Assembly: GCA_028717325.1 (NCBI GenBank)
Contig: JAQUOB010000068.1
Location: forward strand, 1 to 6,603
Direction: 5' to 3'
Source of the DNA: Candidatus Margulisiibacteriota bacterium
GTDB lineage: Bacteria > Margulisbacteria > WOR-1 > O2-12-FULL-45-9 > XYB2-FULL-48-7
DNA length: 6,603 nt
Shown here one piece after another: positions 1 to 5,457 of the stretch; position 1 is the first letter of the stretch, and the number at the start of each line of letters is the position of its first letter. The notes below the pieces were generated by a model, which searched no databases, was not told the origin of the DNA, and was given only the letters and a program-made list of their open reading frames with translations. A program made the position numbers and the translations under genes.

Positions 1-199
1 AGGTTTTCAAATTATGCGATCTGTACTCGAATGGGCAAGTTCCCGCCAACCCGTCATGCTGTTCATTGCCAAATCTGTTGGGGAAGATGGTTCCCAATGC
101 GCAGATATAATATACACAAAGATCGATTCCCGGGATCTTCGATCGCCAAACTTTCTTGGGAGAGGAAGCGGCGGGTCAGAGTTGATGTGCACTATTAGG
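1..199. other. Left-edge stretch with no assignable gene
   Basis: About 200 bp follow the stop of the 397-residue gene. Several frames are open at once: plus strand 2-205 (open to the window edge, ATG at 14), plus strand 1-198 (Arg-rich, containing a Cys-x2-Cys pair), and minus strand 222-7 (TTG start). None resembles a family I recognise and none has a Shine-Dalgarno sequence. The 14-205 frame has the most protein-like composition and could be the C-terminal end of a gene that converges on the 397-residue gene, overlapping its stop by a few bases. I leave all of them uncalled. No tRNA-like fold is visible. Confidence 0.4.
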
Positions 200-1393
200 T
201 TATAGCTCGTCTTCTTCGCCAATAAATCTCGAGCAACTGGTTAAAGGTTCGTGTAATTCCTCATATTTCTCGTCATCCAGCCAGTAAAGGATGTTATCTA
301 AATGTTTGGTCCACCAAGCTTCTCTTTCATAACTTGTTGAACTGGCCGAGGGACATTCAAGTTCGGCGGCATGATCTAATACGGACAAAACTTCGTCGAC
401 CCGGTCAAACTCGAGCATCCTGGCCAGGATCTTGTAACTTGTGGTCGCCTTAAAGATTTCCAGGATGTCGGCCAGGTTCCCGGTGCTTTCCCTGGCCAAA
501 GCGGCCGTGATCGATCCCCAGAGCGCGGTCAGCCGCTTATCTTTTTTTGCTATTTCCCGGGGGATCGGCAGTCCTGTGTTTTTCCTGGCAAATTCTTCTT
601 TTTTAGAGTCAACTTCTTTTTCCAGGTCAAAAGTTTCATTCAATCTCCAAACCCAGATCATTTTGCGGCGTATTTCGATCATTTTCTTCACGCCGCCCCT
701 ATTAAGATAGAATTTCTTGGCCATTTCATGCAAAATGCTCTTCTCATCCGCAGTCAGGCCGGCCTGTTGGAACAATACGCTTGAAGCATCCATATAATTA
801 ACAAAATTCTCGCAGTTAAAAGTTGCCTCAAGCACGATCGCTCCCCTGACCGCACCGCCGGCGGCCAATAATCTGGCCTGAAGCCGGGGATCGTCAATTT
901 CGGCTAAGGCATCGGCCTGATTCGGCAAATAAGGATAATCCGACAATTCCCAGAATATCTTTTTCGCGACCTCGACATTCCGTTCGGCGATCGCCGTTAG
1001 TCGAGAGGCAAAAGTTATGTGAGCAACTCTGATCGCTTTTAATCGATCGTTATTTTCGGGATAAAAATGCAGGTAATCCATCATCCGCGCTAACGGCAGT
1101 CCCAAGAATTGGGAAACCCATTGGTTGGCCTGCCCGCCATATTCTTTCCAGAAAGTAATGGCGCGGGAAGCGATCACCGGGCTGAACATATCGAATTCCG
1201 AAACAAATCCTGCCGGATAATGATAGCCGATGATCCTGGTGACGGAAAACGTTTCGTTTCGATCCTTGAGTTCTCTTGTCTCAAGGAGTTGCCGGCTGGC
1301 CGGCAAATATCGCACGGGTGCCACGTGATTGCGCGGCAACTTTAAGCTTGGTTTGCGTTGATATTTATTAAAAGCTAATATTTCAGCGGTCAT
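200..1393 (-). CDS. Hypothetical protein, 397 aa, unknown function
   Basis: I do not recognise this protein. It starts at an ATG at 1393; the next in-frame Met is near residue 69, so this start is preferred. A GGAG lies 13 nt upstream, which is far for a ribosome site, and it is part of a small palindrome. The protein has no signal peptide and no membrane segment, so it is probably cytoplasmic. Most of it (residues 75-345) looks alpha-helical. A strongly charged helix, possibly a coiled coil, lies at about 233-271, an Arg/Lys-rich N-terminal 40 residues precede the helical part, and the tail is acidic and ends in GEEDEL. Trp and Tyr are frequent (WKEY near 82, AWW near 359, YWL near 370). It lies 82 bp downstream of thiC on the same strand, so read-through from the SLOG-thiC transcript is possible. 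Nothing in the context gives a function. The length and even codon use make it a real gene. Confidence 0.8.
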   Translation of the reverse strand: MTAEILAFNKYQRKPSLKLPRNHVAPVRYLPASRQLLETRELKDRNETFSVTRIIGYHYPAGFVSEFDMFSPVIASRAITFWKEYGGQANQWVSQFLGLPLARMMDYLHFYPENNDRLKAIRVAHITFASRLTAIAERNVEVAKKIFWELSDYPYLPNQADALAEIDDPRLQARLLAAGGAVRGAIVLEATFNCENFVNYMDASSVLFQQAGLTADEKSILHEMAKKFYLNRGGVKKMIEIRRKMIWVWRLNETFDLEKEVDSKKEEFARKNTGLPIPREIAKKDKRLTALWGSITAALARESTGNLADILEIFKATTSYKILARMLEFDRVDEVLSVLDHAAELECPSASSTSYEREAWWTKHLDNILYWLDDEKYEELHEPLTSCSRFIGEEDEL

Positions 1394-1403
1394 TTTTTAA
1401 AAG

Positions 1404-1416
1404 ATTCTCCGAGAAT
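1404..1416 (-). promoter_or_regulatory. Small palindrome holding the likely ribosome site of the 397-aa gene
   Basis: On the minus strand ATTCTCGGAGAAT is an inverted repeat (ATTCT, CGG, AGAAT) just upstream of the ATG at 1393. The only Shine-Dalgarno-like GGAG for this gene falls in its loop and right arm. It could hide the ribosome site, bind a regulator, or be the weak end of the thiC transcript, since CTTTT follows it. The stem is only 5 bp, so all three readings are tentative. Confidence 0.3.
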
Positions 1417-1475
1417 GTTTCGAGTGGATATGATTAAAATTTCAGGGGATTAATTAACTTTTTGAGGAAAATTAT

Positions 1476-2756
1476 TTATTTTTTAAGCGCTTCCGAGGAG
1501 ATCTTCATCGCGCAAAACTCGCCGCACATCGAACAAACATCTCCAGTCCCCAGTCCCTGGCCCCTGGTCCCCTTCCGCTTCTCATGTATCTCCCTGGCTT
1601 TGACCGGATCGATAGCTAGCTGTATCTGTTTTCCCCAATTGAGCGCTTTTCGCGCCTTGGACATTTCGACATCCCAGTCCCTGGCCCCCGGCACCCCTTT
1701 TACAATATCAGCGCAATGCCCGGCGATCCGTGAAGCGATAACGCCTTCTTTCACGTCTTCCGGTGTCGGCAGACCCAGATGTTCGGTTGGCGTAACGTAA
1801 CAAAGAAAGTCAGCACCGGCTGAGGCGGCTAAAGTTCCGCCGATCGCCGCGGTGATATGATCGTAACCGGGCGCCACGTCGGTCGGCAGCGGGCCGAGAA
1901 CATAGAACGGCGCGCCCTTACAGATTTCTTTCTGCATTTTGATCTGCGCTTCGATCTGGTTAAAGGGAACATGGCCCGGACCTTCGATGATGACCTGGAC
2001 CCCCGCTTCCCAGGCCCGTTTGGTCAGGTCTCCTAAAATGATAAGCTCCTGAATCTGCGCCTGATCGCCGGCATCAACGATCGAGCCCGGCCGCATGCCG
2101 TCGCCCAAAGAAAGAGTGATGTCGTATTTCAAAGCGATCTCCAGCAGGCGGTCATAATGTTGGTAGAAAGGATTTTCCGTTTTATTTTCTAAGATCCATT
2201 TGACCAGCACCGCCCCGCCGCGGCTGACCACATCCATTAACCGCGGCTGTTTCTTCAGCCGGCCGATCGATTCAAAAGTGATCCCGCAGTGGATGGTCAT
2301 AAAATCAACGCCGTCTTTGGCCTGTTCTTCTACGACTTCGAACATCCCCTCGGCGGTCAAGCGATCTTCAACGATCGCCTGATAGATCGGCACCGTGCCC
2401 AGCGGCAGCGGGCAGTCGGCAATTATCCGGCGGCGGATCGCGGTTATATCGCCGCCGGTCGAGAGGTCCATCAAGGCATCGGCTTTAGCTTCGACCGCCG
2501 CTTTGAGTTTTTTGAGCTCTTCTTCCACGTTTGGATAATCGGCCGAAGTGCCGATATTGGCATTGACTTTTGTTTTCAGACCGCGACCGATGCCGGTGGC
2601 TTTGCAGTTTTTATGGAGCGGATTGAAAGGGATAGCAATGACGCCCTGGGCGACCCCGACGCGGATATCCTCCGTCCCTCTTCCCTCGTCCCTCGCCACT
2701 TCTTCCATTTGCGGAGTGATCTCGCCCTTTAAAGCGGACTGGCGTTGAGTGGTCAT
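1476..2756 (-). CDS. thiC: Phosphomethylpyrimidine synthase ThiC (short form)
   Basis: ThiC is a non-canonical radical-SAM enzyme that converts aminoimidazole ribotide to hydroxymethylpyrimidine phosphate, the thiamine pyrimidine. Family signatures run the full length: ITPQME (13-18), KVNANIGTS (63-71), LMDLSTGGDI (95-104), SLGDGMRPG (216-224), IIEGPGHVP (256-264), GPLPTDVAPGYDHI (288-301) and a C-terminal cluster motif CSMCGEFC (408-415). The length of 426 aa fits the short anaerobic/archaeal class, not the roughly 630-aa E. coli form. The cysteine spacing is CX2CX3C, one residue shorter than the CX2CX4C of E. coli ThiC. The start ATG overlaps the upstream SLOG stop in a TAATG junction with no Shine-Dalgarno, so translation is probably coupled. 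No TPP riboswitch is visible. Heptanucleotide repeats encode residues about 21-30, 355-361 and 394-405. The paralogue BzaF (5-hydroxybenzimidazole synthase, for cobamide) has a similar sequence and cannot be excluded by eye. Confidence 0.93.
   Translation of the reverse strand: MTTQRQSALKGEITPQMEEVARDEGRGTEDIRVGVAQGVIAIPFNPLHKNCKATGIGRGLKTKVNANIGTSADYPNVEEELKKLKAAVEAKADALMDLSTGGDITAIRRRIIADCPLPLGTVPIYQAIVEDRLTAEGMFEVVEEQAKDGVDFMTIHCGITFESIGRLKKQPRLMDVVSRGGAVLVKWILENKTENPFYQHYDRLLEIALKYDITLSLGDGMRPGSIVDAGDQAQIQELIILGDLTKRAWEAGVQVIIEGPGHVPFNQIEAQIKMQKEICKGAPFYVLGPLPTDVAPGYDHITAAIGGTLAASAGADFLCYVTPTEHLGLPTPEDVKEGVIASRIAGHCADIVKGVPGARDWDVEMSKARKALNWGKQIQLAIDPVKAREIHEKRKGTRGQGLGTGDVCSMCGEFCAMKISSEALKK
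1543..1577. repeat. Heptanucleotide tandem repeat inside thiC (3' end)
   Basis: On the plus strand, successive 7-base units read CCAGTCC, CCAGTCC, CTGGCCC, CTGGTCC, CCTTCCG. The run encodes a Gly/Thr/Arg-rich linker (residues about 394-405) immediately before the ThiC cysteine motif. It contains one exact CCCCAGT (1548-1554), the unit of cyanobacterial STRR1 as I recall it. A 16-mer at 1549-1564 recurs at 1673-1688. Confidence 0.75.
1673..1694. repeat. Second heptad tract in thiC sharing a 16-mer with the first
   Basis: Units CCAGTCC, CTGGCCC, CCGGCAC follow each other at 1674-1694. CCCAGTCCCTGGCCCC is identical here (1673-1688) and at 1549-1564, 124 bp away. As 124 is not a multiple of three, the same DNA is read in two frames: here as part of VPGARDWD (355-362), which resembles native ThiC sequence, and there as a Gly-rich linker. 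Confidence 0.65.
2669..2696. repeat. Heptad tract near the 5' end of thiC
   Basis: Plus-strand units CCTCCGT, CCCTCTT, CCCTCGT, CCCTCGC keep a 7-base period over four copies. The tract encodes residues about 21-30 (ARDEGRGTED), in the variable stretch after the N-terminal ITPQMEEVA motif. The unit differs from that of the 3' tracts, so this is a separate repeat of the same type. Confidence 0.65.
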
Positions 2757-2758
2757 TA
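2754..2758 (-). promoter_or_regulatory. TAATG stop/start overlap coupling SLOG gene and thiC
   Basis: On the minus strand TAATG contains the TAA stop of the SLOG gene and the ATG of thiC, sharing one base. The preceding 15 bases hold no Shine-Dalgarno-like purine run, so thiC probably depends on ribosomes that have just finished the SLOG gene. Confidence 0.7.
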
Positions 2759-3274
2759 TTTTTGGAATTCGGGCGGCTCGATCGGCTTGGCTTCGCGAGC
2801 TAGTTTCATAGCTATCACGACAGCTTCTTTGGCGGTATTGACGCGATGTACTTCTTTGTCCATCTGGCCGTTATGATGGATCATCTGCCAGGTATTGAGC
2901 CCGACAACCGGGATTTTATAACCCAGAGCAAACGCGATCTCCGATAATGTCCCGTAAGAGCCCCCGACGGCTATCACCACGTGGCCCGTTTTGATGACCA
3001 GTTTATTTCTCGCATAACCGATGCCGGTGATGATCGGATAATCTATATAAGGATTGGCGTCTTCCCGGCGGCTACCGGGTAAAATGCCGATCGTTGTGCC
3101 ACCGGCACTTTTAGCGCCCTTGCCTGCCGCTTCCATAACCCCTTTTAATCCGCCGCAAACAAGAACGGCGCCGGCTTTAGCTATTTCAGCTCCCACTTCT
3201 TCAGCCAGCTTGGCGATCTCCGGTGAAGCGTGGCTTTCCCCGACAACCGCAATGAATATTTTCTTATCCGCCAT
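2756..3274 (-). CDS. SLOG/LOG-like Rossmann protein (TIGR00725 type)
   Basis: This 172-aa protein has the nucleotide-binding fold shared by LOG phosphoribohydrolases, Mo-cofactor carriers and the DprA-like SLOG superfamily. Visible motifs are an N-terminal beta strand ending IAVVGES (8-14), GGLKGVMEAA (41-50), GILPG (63-67), ARNK (88-91) and GGSYGTLSE (104-112). The last corresponds to the PGGxGTxxE motif of LOG enzymes, but Val replaces the Pro. The size matches TIGR00725 proteins, whose substrate is not established; a phosphoribosyl or nucleotide ligand is plausible. There is no signal or membrane segment, so it is cytoplasmic. The ATG at 3274 has no Shine-Dalgarno but lies 8 nt after a perfect TATAAT, which implies a nearly leaderless mRNA. 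Its stop overlaps the thiC start by 1 nt (TAATG), making it the first gene of a SLOG-thiC operon and hinting at a role near thiamine or nucleotide metabolism. Confidence 0.85.
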   Translation of the reverse strand: MADKKIFIAVVGESHASPEIAKLAEEVGAEIAKAGAVLVCGGLKGVMEAAGKGAKSAGGTTIGILPGSRREDANPYIDYPIITGIGYARNKLVIKTGHVVIAVGGSYGTLSEIAFALGYKIPVVGLNTWQMIHHNGQMDKEVHRVNTAKEAVVIAMKLAREAKPIEPPEFQK

Positions 3275-3277
3275 AAT

Positions 3278-3306
3278 TTGAAATTATATCACAAATTTGA
3301 TAGTAT
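3278..3306 (+). promoter_or_regulatory. leuC promoter, likely giving a leaderless mRNA
   Basis: TTGAAA (3278-3283) and TAGTAT (3301-3306) are separated by exactly 17 bp. The -10 ends 6 nt before the leuC ATG at 3313, so the usual start point would be the A of the ATG itself. No Shine-Dalgarno is present. An inverted repeat AATTTG (3275-3280), 11 nt, CAAATT (3292-3297) overlaps the promoter and could be an operator. Confidence 0.55.
3283..3288 (-). promoter_or_regulatory. -10 box of the SLOG-thiC promoter
   Basis: The minus strand reads TATAAT, a perfect -10, ending 8 nt before the SLOG ATG. The -35 is weak: ATGAAA (3312-3307) at an 18-bp spacing matches TTGACA in 4 of 6 positions. Transcription would begin within about 2 nt of the start codon. 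The box lies inside the spacer of the opposing leuC promoter. Confidence 0.55.
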
Positions 3307-3312
3307 TTTCAT

Positions 3313-4572
3313 ATGGCACAGACAATTTCACAAAAGATATTAGCCAAACACGCCGGCAAGAAAACCGTCCAACCCGGCGAACTGATCAATTGCAAAGTCG
3401 ACTTGGTGCTCGGCAACGACATTACCGCCCCGACGGCGATCAAGGAATTCGAAAAGATCAGCGTCAGCAAAGTTTTCGATAAAAAGAAGATATATCTGGT
3501 ACCCGATCATTTCACACCGGCAAAGGACATTAAATCAGCCGAACAGGTCAAGATGATGCGCAAATTCGCGCACAAATACGGCATCGTCAACTTTTTTGAG
3601 ATCGGCTGCATGGGGGTTGAACATGCGCTGCTGCCCGAAATGGGCGCGATCAGGCCCGGCGATCTGATCATCGGTGCCGATTCCCATACCTGCACTTACG
3701 GCGCTCTGGGCGCCTTCTCGACCGGTGTCGGCTCGACCGACATGGCAGCCGCCATGGCCACCGGCGAGGTCTGGTTTAAAGTGCCGGAGCAATTAAAGTT
3801 CATCTTTCGCGGCAAGCTTAATAAGTGGGTCGAGGCCAAAGACCTGATCCTCTACACGATCGGCCGGATCGGCGTCGACGGGGCGCGCTATATGTCAATG
3901 GAGTTCACCGGGCCGGTCATCAGCAATATCTCGGTCGAGGGACGCTTGACCATGGCCAATATGGCGATCGAAGCCGGCGGCAAGAACGGCATTTTCGAAG
4001 TCGACGAAAAAACAAAGGACTATTTGAAAAAAGCACACGTTACACGTTACCCGTTATTTGATTCTGACAAAGACGCGGAGTATGCAAAGATTTACGACTG
4101 GGACGTCTCGGCGATCGAACCGCAGATCGCCTATCCTCACCTGCCGAGCAACGTCCATCCAGTCAGCCAGAGCCGTCACATCAAGCTCGATCAGTCGGTG
4201 ATCGGCTCCTGCACCAACGGGCGGATCGAAGATATGAGAGTTGCGGCAAAAATATTGAAGGGAAAAAAAGTTCATCCCGATCTGCGCTTGATCATTTTGC
4301 CGGCGACCCAGCAAGTCGAACTGCAAATGATAAAAGAAGGATTAACTGAAATATTCATCAAAGCCGGAGCGGCGGTCTCGACGCCGACGTGCGGGCCGTG
4401 TTTGGGCGGGCATATGGGAATTCTGGCGGAAGGCGAACGATCGATCGCGACGACGAACAGGAATTTTGTGGGCAGAATGGGACATCCTAAATCAGAAGTT
4501 TATCTTTCTAACGTGGCGGTGGCGGCGGCCAGCGCGGTTTTGGGCTACATCGGCAGTCCGGAAGATCTTTAG
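3313..4572 (+). CDS. leuC: 3-isopropylmalate dehydratase large subunit (HacA/LeuC type)
   Basis: This is the aconitase-family subunit that, with LeuD, converts 2-isopropylmalate to 3-isopropylmalate in leucine synthesis in the cytoplasm. Family motifs include VPDHFTP (63-69), IGADSHTCTYGALGAFSTGVGS (near 120-141), GSCTNGR (298-304) and CGPCLGGHMG (360-369). Cys300, Cys360 and Cys363 are the expected [4Fe-4S] ligands. At 419 aa it belongs to the shorter archaeal-type LeuC class, which also includes homoaconitase and dimethylmalate dehydratase. The leuD start later in the window supports the leucine role. The first ATG is used with no Shine-Dalgarno. Its partner leuD is not adjacent: two opposite-strand genes (4575-6471) lie between them. 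A 7-base tandem repeat (4035-4055) encodes residues 241-248 in a loop between conserved blocks without breaking the frame. The stop is 2 bp from that of the convergent downstream gene. Confidence 0.95.
   Translation: MAQTISQKILAKHAGKKTVQPGELINCKVDLVLGNDITAPTAIKEFEKISVSKVFDKKKIYLVPDHFTPAKDIKSAEQVKMMRKFAHKYGIVNFFEIGCMGVEHALLPEMGAIRPGDLIIGADSHTCTYGALGAFSTGVGSTDMAAAMATGEVWFKVPEQLKFIFRGKLNKWVEAKDLILYTIGRIGVDGARYMSMEFTGPVISNISVEGRLTMANMAIEAGGKNGIFEVDEKTKDYLKKAHVTRYPLFDSDKDAEYAKIYDWDVSAIEPQIAYPHLPSNVHPVSQSRHIKLDQSVIGSCTNGRIEDMRVAAKILKGKKVHPDLRLIILPATQQVELQMIKEGLTEIFIKAGAAVSTPTCGPCLGGHMGILAEGERSIATTNRNFVGRMGHPKSEVYLSNVAVAAASAVLGYIGSPEDL
4035..4055. repeat. Heptanucleotide repeat inside leuC
   Basis: ACACGTT, ACACGTT, ACCCGTT follow each other directly. 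Twenty-one bases equal seven codons, so the reading frame is kept; the tract encodes HVTRYPL-like residues (about 241-248) just before the FDSDKDAEY block. Three heptads with only one mismatch are unlikely by chance in coding DNA, and the type matches the thiC tracts. Confidence 0.7.
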
Positions 4573-4574
4573 TA

Positions 4575-5414
4575 TCAACACTTGACCAGTGCGGTTTTTT
4601 TATCAAATTCTTCCAAGTCGGTTAAAGTATTTGTCTCTTCTCTGGACATTTGGGTATAACAGTATTTGATTCGCCCGTCAAAGGCGGCGATGTATTTTTC
4701 AAAAAGTTGGGAAGTGGGACCGTTCTTAAATTCATCGTCCTGTACCAAAAAAGTTAAAAGGTCAAAAGTCAGCCGGCGCTGATAACTCTGAGCATAACAA
4801 TCACGGACCCGTTCCGTCGCCCGTTCAACCGGCAGCCCCTTGGCGATCGCCAGCTCTCCGATCTTTATTCTGCCGACCAACCAGCTTAAGCTCCAATGAA
4901 AATGATCGGGGGGGATTAAAATCCCGCGCGGATCAGCAGTATTCAAGAAGACCGTCCTGGCCGGGATTTGTCGGGGCTCGTCCACAACCATGCTCGCTTC
5001 AAAGCCGTGCGCCCAGTACAGCTTGCCGTCATTCTCCTCACTTTCGATCCCCAGCGCAAAAAGTATATCGCTGACGCAGCCGATCAAGTCGCGAAGATAT
5101 CGCTCGCCGGCCGCCCGGAAAGGTTTGATCAAATTTAGCGGCCATTGATCCGGTTTCAAAATTACCGCCTGATCTTTGTCGATCAAAAGCCGATGGATAA
5201 AATCCATCGACGGCCGGGCATTTTGGAACTCTTCGGGCGTCGTCACGCTGTGAATTTCCCTGTTAGAAGACGCGGCAATATTATCGGAACAATTGATCCT
5301 CTTTTCAATACTGGTGAGGGGGGTCAGACCTCCTTGAGAAGGCCTGATCCGATAGTGACCGATCTTTGAGTTAATAAAGCCACGGGGCTGTGCTTCTGTT
5401 ATAATTGCCGGCAT
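4575..5414 (-). CDS. Hypothetical protein, 279 aa, downstream of a protein kinase
   Basis: I do not recognise this family. Two starts are possible. The ATG at 5429 (284 aa) has no ribosome site. The in-frame ATG at 5414 has GGGAG 6 nt upstream and is preferred. The protein looks soluble and mixed alpha/beta. Counting from the longer start, residues 75-115 and 185-245 are helical, and the middle (about 130-185) contains a hydrophobic, aromatic-rich stretch (YWAHGFEASMVVDEP, then PPDHFHWSLSW). Several Cys are scattered, with one at the extreme C-terminus. The first 70 residues look different: low in structure, and crossed by a GGTC-A-GACC palindrome (5317-5335) that may be an inserted element captured as coding sequence. 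The start is 43 nt after the kinase stop on the same strand, so the two are probably co-transcribed and this protein may be a kinase substrate or partner (inference). Confidence 0.75.
   Translation of the reverse strand: MPAIITEAQPRGFINSKIGHYRIRPSQGGLTPLTSIEKRINCSDNIAASSNREIHSVTTPEEFQNARPSMDFIHRLLIDKDQAVILKPDQWPLNLIKPFRAAGERYLRDLIGCVSDILFALGIESEENDGKLYWAHGFEASMVVDEPRQIPARTVFLNTADPRGILIPPDHFHWSLSWLVGRIKIGELAIAKGLPVERATERVRDCYAQSYQRRLTFDLLTFLVQDDEFKNGPTSQLFEKYIAAFDGRIKYCYTQMSREETNTLTDLEEFDKKTALVKC
4579..4601 (+). terminator. Weak intrinsic terminator after leuC
   Basis: CACT (4579-4582), a 5-nt loop and AGTG (4588-4591) form a short stem, followed by CGG and seven T (4595-4601). The stem is only 4 bp but the T run is good and it sits right after the leuC stop. 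It lies inside the last codons of the convergent gene. Confidence 0.4.
5317..5335. repeat. REP-like palindrome in the 5' part of the 279-aa gene
   Basis: GGTC-A-GACC (5322-5330) is a perfect inverted repeat. Flanking G and C/T bases extend the pairing to about nine pairs, two of them G-T. GGGGTCAGACC-type palindromes are common as dispersed REP-like elements in many bacteria. Only one copy is in the window, so dispersal cannot be shown here. Confidence 0.35.
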
Positions 5415-5421
5415 TGTTTTC

Positions 5422-5426
5422 TCCCG
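5422..5426 (-). promoter_or_regulatory. Ribosome binding site fixing the 5414 start
   Basis: The minus strand reads GGGAG, then AAAACA, then ATG at 5414. This is the clearest Shine-Dalgarno in the window and has standard spacing. The upstream ATG at 5429 has only AAAAAGT before it, so the shorter protein is preferred. Confidence 0.65.
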
Positions 5427-5457
5427 CATACTTTTTCGGGATAATGCGGCAGAAATT

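Noticed and set aside
78..97. Seven-pair hairpin (TTGGGGA / TTCCCAA) considered as the terminator of the 397-aa gene
   Set aside because: No T run follows on the minus strand and one pair is G-T; it may be chance.
1..198. Plus-strand frame open from the edge, with a Cys-x2-Cys pair suggestive of a zinc-binding tail
   Set aside because: The Arg-rich composition is typical of a shadow frame. The pattern does not match an HNH or TnpB motif well enough to call.
7..222. Minus-strand 71-aa frame with a TTG start
   Set aside because: It overlaps the end of the 397-aa gene on the same strand, has no ribosome site and no recognisable content, and two plus-strand frames are open over the same bases.
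1543..1694. CRISPR-like or transposon interpretation of the thiC repeats
   Set aside because: Units are 7 bp with no spacers, the frame is kept, and there are no cas genes, terminal repeats or target duplications.
3054..3281. Plus-strand frame opposite the SLOG gene, and similar frames opposite thiC, leuC and the kinase
   Set aside because: These are antisense shadows of clearly conserved genes, with Pro/Ala/Arg-biased composition and no family match.
3275..3312. TPP riboswitch upstream of the SLOG-thiC operon
   Set aside because: The 38-bp gap is far too short for the roughly 100-nt element and no CTGAGA-type core is present.
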